From Terriglobus roseus DSM 18391 (GTDB lineage Bacteria > Acidobacteriota > Terriglobia > Terriglobales > Acidobacteriaceae), in contig NC_018014.1 in NCBI RefSeq assembly GCF_000265425.1, forward strand, positions 1,426,001 to 1,490,000: 64,000 nucleotides of DNA. The letters are read 5' to 3'. Under the pieces are notes generated by a model. That model was not told where the DNA came from. It ran no database searches and worked only from the letters and a program-made list of their open reading frames with translations. This document shows, piece after piece, positions 52,358-59,590 of this stretch. The translations under genes and the position numbers were made by a program. Every line of letters starts with the position of its first letter. The stretch's first letter is position 1.

Positions 52358-53725
52358 ATGAACACCGCATCGCTCGCCATTCAAACCTCTCAGGTGGATC
52401 TTCAGCTTCAGAAGCTTCACGCGAAGACCGCAAAGGTCGGAGTTATCGGCCTCGGTTATGTTGGTCTACCTCTCTCCCTGCTGCTTTCGGAAGCAGGCAT
52501 CACCGTGCAAGGGTTTGACATCGACGGCAGCAAGGTCAGTCAACTGGAGCAGGGAACCAGCTATATCTACCGGATCCCCTCCACTGAAATCGAGCGAGCA
52601 CGCTCGCAGGGTTTCCGGGCGACCAGTGACTTCTCGTTGATCTCCGAACAGGACGCCATCATCCTCTGTGTCCCCACGCCCCTGACGGAACATCGCGATC
52701 CCGATCTCTCCTTCATCGAGTGCACCGCAACCAACATCGCTCCCTGGTTACGCCGCGGCCAGCTCGTCGTGCTGGAGAGCACGACCTATCCCGGCACCAC
52801 CGAAGAGATCCTGATCCCAATCCTCAACCGTCTCTGTCCGGAAGGACTCCGCGCCCATGAGCAGGGAGCCGACCCGGATGGCAACGTCTTCTTTGTCGCC
52901 TTCTCGCCGGAACGCGAAGATCCCGGCAACAACACAGTCGCACGTCGCGACATCCCGAAGGTGATCGGCGGCCACAGCCCGGCGGCAGGCCTGCTCGCAT
53001 CCGCCCTCTACAGCACCATCTTCGGCAAGACAGTCTCCGTCTCCTCGACCCAGGCGGCAGAGATGACCAAGCTGCTTGAGAACATTTACCGCTGCGTCAA
53101 CATCGCACTCGTCAACGAACTCAAAATGCTCTCGCAGCGTATGGGCATTGACATCTGGGAGGTGATCGACGCCGCAGCGACCAAGCCGTTCGGCTTCCAG
53201 GCCTTCTATCCCGGCCCGGGACTCGGTGGTCACTGCATCCCAATCGATCCCTTTTATCTCAGCTGGAAGGCCCGCGAGTGGAACTTCCACACACGTTTCA
53301 TTGAGCTCGCCGGCGAGATCAACGAAGGCATGCCCGACTACGTCGTCCAGGCAATCGGAGAAGCGCTCAACACAGTTCGTAAGTCGATCAACGGCTCGCG
53401 CATCCTGGTACTTGGCGTCGCTTACAAAAAGGACATCGATGATCTTCGCGAATCCCCATCGCTCGAAATCATCGAGAAGCTTCAGCATGAGCGCGCTCTC
53501 GTGGATTACAACGATCCCTATCTCCCAACCGTCGGACGCGGGCGTCATTACAACCTCGGCATGACCTCCACACCGCTCACACATCTTGCGGACTATGACT
53601 GCGTTGTCATCGCGACGGATCACTCCGACTACGACTACGCCACCATCGTGAGCGAGGCCAATCTCGTCGTCGATACGCGCAATGCAACGCGTGGCATCGT
53701 GTCCACCAAGATCGTTCACTGCTAG
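52358..53725 (+). CDS. Nucleotide sugar dehydrogenase (UDP-GlcNAc 6-dehydrogenase, WbpA-like)
   Basis: The protein has about 455 residues: Rossmann motif KVGVIGLGYVGLPLSLLLSEAG, SxxxPGTTEE (STTYPGTTEE), SPEREDPGNN, KLLENIYRCVNIALVNEL and the catalytic Cys293 in PGPGLGGHCIPIDPFYLSWKA. This subtype oxidises UDP-GlcNAc (or UDP-ManNAc) to the uronic acid. The start is uncertain: ATG 52358 follows AGGGAG but would lie 2 nt from the predicted sigma-54 transcription start. GTG 52394 gives the usual N-terminal length (about 14 residues before the Rossmann motif) and a 38-nt leader. It is the first of five sugar-nucleotide and transferase genes. Proposed first step to UDP-ManNAc3NAcA. Confidence 0.9.
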   Translation: MNTASLAIQTSQVDLQLQKLHAKTAKVGVIGLGYVGLPLSLLLSEAGITVQGFDIDGSKVSQLEQGTSYIYRIPSTEIERARSQGFRATSDFSLISEQDAIILCVPTPLTEHRDPDLSFIECTATNIAPWLRRGQLVVLESTTYPGTTEEILIPILNRLCPEGLRAHEQGADPDGNVFFVAFSPEREDPGNNTVARRDIPKVIGGHSPAAGLLASALYSTIFGKTVSVSSTQAAEMTKLLENIYRCVNIALVNELKMLSQRMGIDIWEVIDAAATKPFGFQAFYPGPGLGGHCIPIDPFYLSWKAREWNFHTRFIELAGEINEGMPDYVVQAIGEALNTVRKSINGSRILVLGVAYKKDIDDLRESPSLEIIEKLQHERALVDYNDPYLPTVGRGRHYNLGMTSTPLTHLADYDCVVIATDHSDYDYATIVSEANLVVDTRNATRGIVSTKIVHC

Positions 53726-53749
53726 GCAGAGAGAGGAAGGAGTAATCGA

Positions 53750-54586
53750 ATGGTGGCTGCTCATAAGCAATTGCGTCCACGCGTCGCGGTGATCATTCCT
53801 CTCTTCAATGAGGAGGAGGCGCTGCCGCTTCTCAGGATCCGTCTGGCAGAACTGCATCGCTCCATCAAGGAGCGCTTCACGGTTTTCTATCTCTTCGTCG
53901 ACGATGGAAGTACAGACCGAACAGTAGAGCTGGTGGAGAGGGCCGTTCCACGTGGCGCGGCCTTCCAGCTCATCTCTCACGGCAGAAACCGCGGATTGGG
54001 TGAGGCGTTTCGGACCGGCTTCCGCGCTGTCGAAAGCGCTGAGATAGTCTGCACCATCGATGCAGATTCAACGTATCGGGCTGCAGATCTCGCTCCCATG
54101 ATCAGTCTCATCGCAGCAGGGAAGGCCGATGTAGTTGTCGCGTCGCCTTACCATCCGCTCGGCCGGGTAGAAGGTGTTCCCGCATGGAGGATCGCACTCA
54201 GCCGTCGGTGCTCCTCGCTCTATCGAACGGTCTTGCCAGTCAAGCTTTATACCTATACGAGTATGTTCCGTGCCTATCGTGGATCGTTCACCCGGCGCGT
54301 GCAATTCGAAAGTTCGGGTTTCGTGTCAACGGTCGAGATCCTCATCAGTGCCGCAAAGCTCGGCTACCGCATCCACGAAGTTCCTCTCACACTGCATCGT
54401 CGTGTGGCTGGTGTCAGCAAGATGCGTATCCTGCAGACCACCCGGTCTCACCTGAAACTGTTACTGAAATGCATCCTTGCAAAAGCCGGCTACCCCCCCA
54501 GCCGTCGGCGCGCGAGCAATCCCTCTTCGGCAGAACTCACAGAAGAAATGCCGGCCCTCGTTGGATCTCCGCAGCACGGTCGTTAG
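53750..54586 (+). CDS. Family 2 glycosyltransferase (dolichyl-phosphate mannosyltransferase/ArnC-like)
   Basis: The 278-residue GT-A enzyme reads RVAVIIPLFNEEEALPLLRIRLAEL, VDDGSTDRTVELVERA, LISHGRNRGLGEAFRTGF and VCTIDADSTY (DxD). KLYTYTSMFRAYRG and a C-terminal EVPLTLHRRVAGVSKM follow. It lacks C-terminal membrane helices. Such enzymes make polyprenyl-phosphate-linked single sugars. AAGGAG precedes the ATG. With two ArnE/F-like subunits in the divergent operon and a DUF2079 protein, it suggests a lipid-carrier branch for decorating the polymer; direct addition to the repeat unit is the alternative. Confidence 0.87.
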   Translation: MVAAHKQLRPRVAVIIPLFNEEEALPLLRIRLAELHRSIKERFTVFYLFVDDGSTDRTVELVERAVPRGAAFQLISHGRNRGLGEAFRTGFRAVESAEIVCTIDADSTYRAADLAPMISLIAAGKADVVVASPYHPLGRVEGVPAWRIALSRRCSSLYRTVLPVKLYTYTSMFRAYRGSFTRRVQFESSGFVSTVEILISAAKLGYRIHEVPLTLHRRVAGVSKMRILQTTRSHLKLLLKCILAKAGYPPSRRRASNPSSAELTEEMPALVGSPQHGR

Positions 54587-54623
54587 AACAAAGAAGCAGC
54601 ATCAACAGGGGTGGGGGAGCAAT

Positions 54624-55424
54624 ATGAATGTCGAATTCGTCGCTGCGGAAAATGCTCTCCTCGAAGAGCAGGATAGAAATAAGCGGTATCCCAACGTGCA
54701 CTTCGGGAAATACGTGGTCCTGGGTCAGGACGTCAGCATCGGTGAGGGAACGTTCATCGGAAGCCACGTTATCGTTCATGAAAATTCATGCATAGGCAAA
54801 GACGTCCGGGTAGATGATGGCGTCATCATTGGCAAACAACCGATGAAGGCTCGTGCAAGTGCAACCACCGTCGATAAGGCCTTTGCTCCCGCCTATCTCG
54901 GCGATGGATGTCTCATCGGCAGCCATGCCGTCATCTACGCCGGAGCTGTGATCGGTGACGGTGTGCTCATCGCCGATTACGCCAGCGTGCGGGAGCAGAC
55001 CTCCATCGGCGACCTGACCATCATCGGCCGTGGCGTAGCCGTTGAGAACGAAGTTACGATCGGCAGTTGTTGCAAAGTGGAAACAGGCGCCTACATCACG
55101 GCCAAATCAACCATCGAAGACCTCTGCTTCATCGCGCCGGAAGTCACATTTACCAACGACAACTTCGTGGGTCGTACCCAGGAGCGATACAAACACTTCG
55201 GCGGCGTCACCATGGAACGCGGCGCGCGTGTCGCTGCGAATGCTACCGTGCTCCCAGGCGTCACCATCGGAAAAGACGCCTTGGTTGCAGCCGGCTCCAT
55301 CGTAACGCGCAACGTACCACCGCGCATGTTGGTCATGGGGTCCCCAGCGCGTGTGGTGCGACCCGTAAGTGACGAACAGCTACTGCAGGAACCTAAGGCT
55401 GAGAACAGCGGTGGTGCCGCGTGA
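54624..55424 (+). CDS. Left-handed beta-helix N-acetyltransferase (WbpD-like role proposed)
   Basis: This protein of about 266 residues is built of hexapeptide repeats: VVLGQDVSIGEGTFIGSHVIVHENSCIGKDVRVDDGVIIG, AYLGDGCLIGSHAVIYAGAVIGDGVLIADYASVREQTSIGDLTIIG. It ends GGVTMERGARVAANATVLPGVTIGKDALVAAGSIVTRNVPPRMLVMGSPARVV, matching sugar-nucleotide N-acetyltransferases. It would acetylate the 3-amino group made by the aminotransferase at 20716. ATG 54624 has GGGGGAG upstream; a longer frame from 54477 overlaps the GT2 gene and shows no family homology. Its stop overlaps the next GTG by 4 bp. Confidence 0.86.
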   Translation: MNVEFVAAENALLEEQDRNKRYPNVHFGKYVVLGQDVSIGEGTFIGSHVIVHENSCIGKDVRVDDGVIIGKQPMKARASATTVDKAFAPAYLGDGCLIGSHAVIYAGAVIGDGVLIADYASVREQTSIGDLTIIGRGVAVENEVTIGSCCKVETGAYITAKSTIEDLCFIAPEVTFTNDNFVGRTQERYKHFGGVTMERGARVAANATVLPGVTIGKDALVAAGSIVTRNVPPRMLVMGSPARVVRPVSDEQLLQEPKAENSGGAA

Positions 55425-56539
55425 AACTACTTTCAATCGGCGGCACCCGTCCCCAGTTTGTCAAGATGGCTGTCATCTCCAAAAGTATCGATGCCTATCT
55501 GCAGCTTCATCCCGGATCCATCGAGCATCGACTCCTGCATACCGGACAACATCGCGATGCCGCGATGTCCGATATCTTCTTTCATGAATTAAATATGCCT
55601 GCGCCGAAGCTGCTGGATGTCTCACAGGCCAAGTCGCCCGGAATGCAGACTGGCATCATGCTCGCTGAGATCGAAGCGGAGCTCCAGGATTGGGGCCCCG
55701 ACGCCATCATCGCCTACGGCGATACCAATTCGACCCTCGCCTCAGCACTCGCCGCCGCCAAACTCCACATCCCCATCGTTCATCTTGAGGCTGGTCTGCG
55801 CAGCTTCAACCGTGTCATGCAGGAAGAGATCAATCGTATCGTCACGGACCATATCTCGGATCTCCTTCTCTGTCCGACCCACACAGCCATGGAGCAGCTC
55901 GCTCGCGAAGGCCTGGCGGAACGCGCCGTTTTCGTTGGCGACGTCATGCTCGACGCAGTCGAATGCTTCGGCACCCAGTCGCTTCACTCATCAACATTGA
56001 ACCATCTGAAGATCCTCCCCCAGGACTACGCCCTCCTCACCATCCATCGTGCGGAGACAGCCGATGATCCATCTCGGCTCGCGGGTATCTTCGACGCGCT
56101 AAGAGAGGTCGATATTCCGATCGTCTTTCCCATGCATCCGCGACTGAGGAAACGCCTTGGTGAGATGGGCAACGCCTTCGTATTGCTAGGCGATCGAGTC
56201 CACATCATCGAGCCCGTTGGGTACCTCGAGATGCTCGCGTTGCAGCGCAATGCGCGCTTCGTCATGACAGACTCGGGCGGGGTGCAGAAGGAAGCTTACT
56301 TCCTTGGCATCCCCTGTCTCACACTGCGCAACGAGACCGAGTGGCAGGAGACTCTACTCGGTGGCTGGAACAGGCTCGTCGGCTGGAATCCCTCGTGCAT
56401 CCGTGCCGGGGTGAATACTCTTCTCAACGGCGACACCGCCACACTCGAGTCCGCACGAGACCTCGCCGGCTTTGGCGACGGCAATGCCGGAAAACACAGC
56501 GTTCAAGAAATTCTTACAAGGTTGAGGTGTGCATCATGA
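55421..56539 (+). CDS. UDP-GlcNAc 2-epimerase family enzyme (WecB/WbpI-like)
   Basis: The 372-residue GT-B-fold epimerase reads GGTRPQFVKMAVISK, HTGQHRDAAMSDIFF, YGDTNSTLASALAA, VHLEAGLRSFNRVMQEEINRIVTDH, LTIHRAET and FVMTDSGGVQKEAYFLGIPCLTLRNETEW. These include the acidic and His residues used in the family. It could make UDP-ManNAc, but beside the oxidase, aminotransferase and acetyltransferase genes the WbpI step (2-epimerisation of UDP-GlcNAc3NAcA) fits better. GTG start overlaps the acetyltransferase stop (GTGA), and its own stop overlaps the next ATG (ATGA). Confidence 0.9.
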   Translation: MKLLSIGGTRPQFVKMAVISKSIDAYLQLHPGSIEHRLLHTGQHRDAAMSDIFFHELNMPAPKLLDVSQAKSPGMQTGIMLAEIEAELQDWGPDAIIAYGDTNSTLASALAAAKLHIPIVHLEAGLRSFNRVMQEEINRIVTDHISDLLLCPTHTAMEQLAREGLAERAVFVGDVMLDAVECFGTQSLHSSTLNHLKILPQDYALLTIHRAETADDPSRLAGIFDALREVDIPIVFPMHPRLRKRLGEMGNAFVLLGDRVHIIEPVGYLEMLALQRNARFVMTDSGGVQKEAYFLGIPCLTLRNETEWQETLLGGWNRLVGWNPSCIRAGVNTLLNGDTATLESARDLAGFGDGNAGKHSVQEILTRLRCAS

Positions 56540-57540
56540 AGCGAGTATTGATTACCGGGGCCGCAGGATTCCTCGGTTCACACGTAACGGATCTCATGTT
56601 GAAGAAGGGCTATCACGTCGTAGCCGTAGATGATCTCTCCCACGGGAATCTCCGCAACCTTGAGGACGCCTTCCGTAGTCAGGAGTTCGAATTCCATGAC
56701 GTCGATGTATGTGACGCGGCATCACTGCGTCTGGCGGCGCAAAAGGTAGACATGGTTCTTCACCTGGCCGCCTACAAGATTCCGCGATATGAGAATCCCA
56801 AGAAGACATTGCTGGTGAACTTCTACGGCACGCAAAACGCCCTGCAGGTCGCAGCGGAGCAGGGCGCACGCTTCGTCATTACCTCAACGTCTGACGTTTA
56901 CGGTAAGAACCCGTCTGTGCCCTTCGCTGAGGATGACGATTCGGTCCTGGGTCCGCCCACCGTCGCTCGTTGGGCCTACGCCGCTTCGAAAATGTTCGAC
57001 GAGCATCTGGTGCTTGCGATCGCGGAAGAGTCCGGCATCTCTGCCACCATCCTTCGCATCTTTGGCTCCTATGGCCCACGGCAAAACCTCACCTGGTGGG
57101 GTGGCCCGCAGTCGGTCTTCATCAACACCATCGTGGATGGTGGTGAAATCCCCATTCACGGTGACGGCCTTCAGACTCGCTCCTTCACCTTCGTGGAAGA
57201 CACCGCACGTGGCATCGTCGCAGCTGCTGAATCCACTGCGGCCGATGGCCAGATCGTCAATATTGGCAACAGTCACGAGATCACCATTCTCGACCTGGCC
57301 CAGAGGATTCATCGCCTCTGTGGCGAACCGGGCGAGCCTCGTATCCGCCTCATCCCCTACGACGCCATTGCCGATCGCAAGTACGAGGACGTCCGCAGGC
57401 GTGTCCCCGATACTCGCAAGGCCGAAAGACTCATCGGATTCCGCGCACAGATCTCCATTGACGAAGGTCTGGTAAAAACCATCGAATGGCAAAAGAGAAG
57501 GATGAGCGAACAAGTCTCCGAAGAGCTCACCCTGGTATAG
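56536..57540 (+). CDS. NAD-dependent epimerase/dehydratase (extended SDR)
   Basis: The 334-residue enzyme has RVLITGAAGFLGSHVTDLML, DDLSHGNLRNL, HLAAYKIPRYENP, TSTSDVYGKNPSVPFAEDDD, the catalytic Y148-x3-K152 (WAYAASK) and RIFGSYGPRQN. HGDGLQTRSFTFVEDTARG is the usual SDR substrate-side motif. It resembles UDP-glucose/UDP-glucuronate 4-epimerases; the substrate is open. ATG 56536 has GAGGTG upstream and overlaps the previous stop by 4 bp, making it the last gene of the operon. Confidence 0.87.
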   Translation: MKRVLITGAAGFLGSHVTDLMLKKGYHVVAVDDLSHGNLRNLEDAFRSQEFEFHDVDVCDAASLRLAAQKVDMVLHLAAYKIPRYENPKKTLLVNFYGTQNALQVAAEQGARFVITSTSDVYGKNPSVPFAEDDDSVLGPPTVARWAYAASKMFDEHLVLAIAEESGISATILRIFGSYGPRQNLTWWGGPQSVFINTIVDGGEIPIHGDGLQTRSFTFVEDTARGIVAAAESTAADGQIVNIGNSHEITILDLAQRIHRLCGEPGEPRIRLIPYDAIADRKYEDVRRRVPDTRKAERLIGFRAQISIDEGLVKTIEWQKRRMSEQVSEELTLV

Positions 57541-57552
57541 ACGCGAAAAGGA

Positions 57553-57589
57553 AACCGCTCCATCCTGGAACTCAAGGATTGGAGCGGTT
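57553..57589. terminator. Terminator between convergent EPS operon and activator gene
   Basis: AACCGCTCC (57553-57561) pairs with GGAGCGGTT (57581-57589), extended inward by ATCCT/AGGAT with one bulge. On the minus strand it is followed by TTTCCTTTTC, so it best ends the sigma-54 activator transcript; it may also stop plus-strand transcripts. Confidence 0.7.
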
Positions 57590-57634
57590 GACGTTGCAGA
57601 AACGAATGACTCTCGAAACCTTTACTCTTCTCGG

Positions 57635-57661
57635 ATCCGGCTGCCTGTAGCAGGGCCGGAT
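57635..57661. repeat. Hairpin just after the activator stop codon
   Basis: ATCCGG (57635-57640) pairs with CCGGAT (57656-57661) and CTGC with GCAG inside, with a 2-nt bulge. It begins 7 bp beyond the activator gene and may protect the mRNA end. No U-tract follows. Confidence 0.35.
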
Positions 57662-57667
57662 ATCTTC

Positions 57668-59146
57668 TCACGCCAGGAAGCGAGCAGTACCTTCAATCTC
57701 CCCATTCATGCGAATCGGTGCACGCGTCTCTTTCAGGTGGTATTCATCAATTTTGTACAGCAGCGTCCGGTAGCTTATCCGCAGCTCCACTGCAGCCTGC
57801 CGCCGGTTCCAGCGAGCGTTATCCAACGCCTGCTGAATCAACCTCCGCTCTGTCTGGTCCTTGAACGTCTTCACGATCGATCGCATCTCGTGGACGCTTG
57901 CGCGGCCATCGGGTGCCTCGACCGGGCAAACCTTCTCGACAATCGTAGTACGTGATAGTTTCCTCTCGATATCGGCGATCGATGACTCATGTCCCTGCAG
58001 CACCTGCAGCCGAATCACGACGTTCGACAGCTCACGAAGGTTACCCGGCCAGTCATACTCCTGCAGCGTCGAGAGGATGTGCGGTGAGATGTACACCGGA
58101 TCGCGCTGGAAGATAGCCGCCTGCCGCTTCACCATCTCCTCCACTAAGTAAGGGATCTCCTCCCGGCGCTCTCTTAGTGGTGGAACGCGAATCGTGAAGG
58201 TGCTGATTCGGTAGTAAAGGTCTTCGCGAAAAAGCTTATCAGCCATCGCCGTTTCAATGTCGACATTCGTCGCGGACACCACGCGCACATCCGCCATCGA
58301 CGGTGCACGAGCTCCCAGCCGCGAGTACTGTCCGTCCTGCAGGACATGCAATAACTTGGCCTGCATCGGCGCGCTCATCTCGCCAATCTCGTCCAGCAGA
58401 ATCGTACCCTTGTCCGCCTGCTCAAACTTACCGGACTTCGCGCGAACGGCCCCGGTAAATGCACCCGCCTCGTAGCCGAAAAGCTCACTCTCCAGTAGGT
58501 CGGGCGGCAGGGCAGCACAGTTCACAGAAGTAAAGGTATGCCCGGCGCGCTTCGAATGCCGGTGCAGCAGGTTAGCCACCACATCCTTACCCGAGCCGCT
58601 TTCCCCCAGGATCAGAACAGGAGCATCCACCGCAGCAAGCAGCAGGACCGTCTCATAGATCTGCATCATCTTCTGGCTCGCTGCCAGGAAGTAGCGATTG
58701 TTTCCCAGCTCCTCCAGAATCAGTCCGCTCGCCGAGTGTCTCCGCGGTTCACTGATCGCAGGCGCAGGACTCTCATGTCGTGGGCTGCTCAGATCACTCA
58801 GGACCAGCTCCAGCGCGGTTCGTTGTAACGGCGCCGTCAGTCTGTTCTTCAGGCCCAGGGAATCCGCGTCAGCAGTCCATGGGCTCAATCCGAGCGGTAG
58901 CGCGATCCACACTTGCTCTCGACCTACCAGACGAACCAGCTCCGCAAGCGAAGCCTCATCTCTCGGTGGCCGCGAAGAGACATCGAGGATCACCGCGTCG
59001 AAGCGCGATTGTTTCCAGGATTCCAGACACTCCGGCAGAGTATGAAACACCTTGGCGTCATGGCCTTCGGAATGAAGTGCAGCTTGAGCGGTATGCCTCA
59101 GCAGTTCCGAATGAGTTACTAGCGCAACAGTCTTCGTTCGAAGCAT
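57668..59146 (-). CDS. Sigma-54-dependent transcriptional activator (NtrC-like, degenerate receiver)
   Basis: The protein has about 492 residues. The N-terminal part (about 1-120) looks like a receiver fold (KTVALVTHSELLRHTAQAALHSEG; AVILDV with Asp55), but the acidic pair near the start is replaced by Thr-His, so normal phosphorylation is doubtful. The AAA+ domain has Walker A GESGSGKD, the sigma-54-contact loop GAFTGA at about 228-233, LLDEIGEM and DLYYRISTFTIRVPPLRER. A Fis-type helix-turn-helix ends it (ALDNARWNRRQAAVELRISYRTLLYKI). ATG 59146 has GAGG 8 nt upstream; GTG 59164 is longer. It is convergent with the EPS operon and is the prime candidate to drive the sigma-54 promoters of the locus. 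Confidence 0.92.
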   Translation of the reverse strand: MLRTKTVALVTHSELLRHTAQAALHSEGHDAKVFHTLPECLESWKQSRFDAVILDVSSRPPRDEASLAELVRLVGREQVWIALPLGLSPWTADADSLGLKNRLTAPLQRTALELVLSDLSSPRHESPAPAISEPRRHSASGLILEELGNNRYFLAASQKMMQIYETVLLLAAVDAPVLILGESGSGKDVVANLLHRHSKRAGHTFTSVNCAALPPDLLESELFGYEAGAFTGAVRAKSGKFEQADKGTILLDEIGEMSAPMQAKLLHVLQDGQYSRLGARAPSMADVRVVSATNVDIETAMADKLFREDLYYRISTFTIRVPPLRERREEIPYLVEEMVKRQAAIFQRDPVYISPHILSTLQEYDWPGNLRELSNVVIRLQVLQGHESSIADIERKLSRTTIVEKVCPVEAPDGRASVHEMRSIVKTFKDQTERRLIQQALDNARWNRRQAAVELRISYRTLLYKIDEYHLKETRAPIRMNGEIEGTARFLA

Positions 59147-59168
59147 CAACGGATCCTCGTTCACCTTC

Positions 59169-59184
59169 TGTGATTGAAATCACA
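59169..59184. promoter_or_regulatory. Perfect CRP/FNR-type palindrome upstream of the sigma-54 activator
   Basis: TGTGATTGAAATCACA matches TGTGA-N6-TCACA exactly and extends to a 7-bp perfect dyad. It is centred about 30 bp upstream of ATG 59146, on the activator's own leader or promoter. A CRP/FNR-family protein (cAMP, c-di-GMP or redox responsive) could repress or activate here; no such gene lies in the window. Confidence 0.6.
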
Positions 59185-59251
59185 TGTGTTTTGCGCCAGG
59201 ACGATATCATCGGCGCCCCCGCGCTTCAGTCGGCGATACGCTCTCAGTCGT

Positions 59252-59566
59252 TTAGGGAAAAGCGGGCATAGCCCTTGCAGCCATCATGCCTTCTCGGTGA
59301 AGAATGTAGTACGTGTTCTGTAGCCAGACATCCGAGATCGAGAAGACCCAGCAGGCATCAAGTAACCCCATGGTTAGGAGCAGTGACATCGGAGGGTTTG
59401 TTCTCGTAAGAGAAAGCCAGCACAAGGACAGTAAAGCTGCACCTAGGACTGTTGCTACGATCGCAGGCAGATAAAGGAACCAAATCAGAAGTCGACGATA
59501 AAGCGACTCAAACGTGGAACCCGAAGGGTTACTGGCAAATGAAGCGAAACGTCTGTTAGCAGACAT
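59252..59566 (-). CDS. Small hypothetical membrane protein
   Basis: The 104-residue product has two strong helices (LLIWFLYLPAIVATVLGAALLSLCWLSL and MSLLLTMGLLDACWVFSISDVWL) and a short C-terminal tail. ATG 59566 has GGAG 5 nt upstream; an earlier in-frame start at 59599 would overlap the divergent regulator gene. No family recognised. It is divergent from the PD40 regulator, 24 bp apart, and lies upstream of the sigma-54 activator on the same strand. Confidence 0.6.
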   Translation of the reverse strand: MSANRRFASFASNPSGSTFESLYRRLLIWFLYLPAIVATVLGAALLSLCWLSLTRTNPPMSLLLTMGLLDACWVFSISDVWLQNTYYILHREGMMAARAMPAFP

Positions 59567-59590
59567 AAAAACTCCAGTAGGTGGAACACT

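Noticed and set aside
52748..53980. 410-codon open frame on the minus strand opposite the nucleotide sugar dehydrogenase
   Set aside because: It is antisense to a gene with full family motifs, has no recognisable domain and arises from the high GC of the third codon position.
17450..57540. Possible horizontal acquisition of the EPS region as a mobile island
   Set aside because: No integrase, transposase, tRNA boundary or flanking repeats were seen, and base composition looks similar to the flanks by eye.
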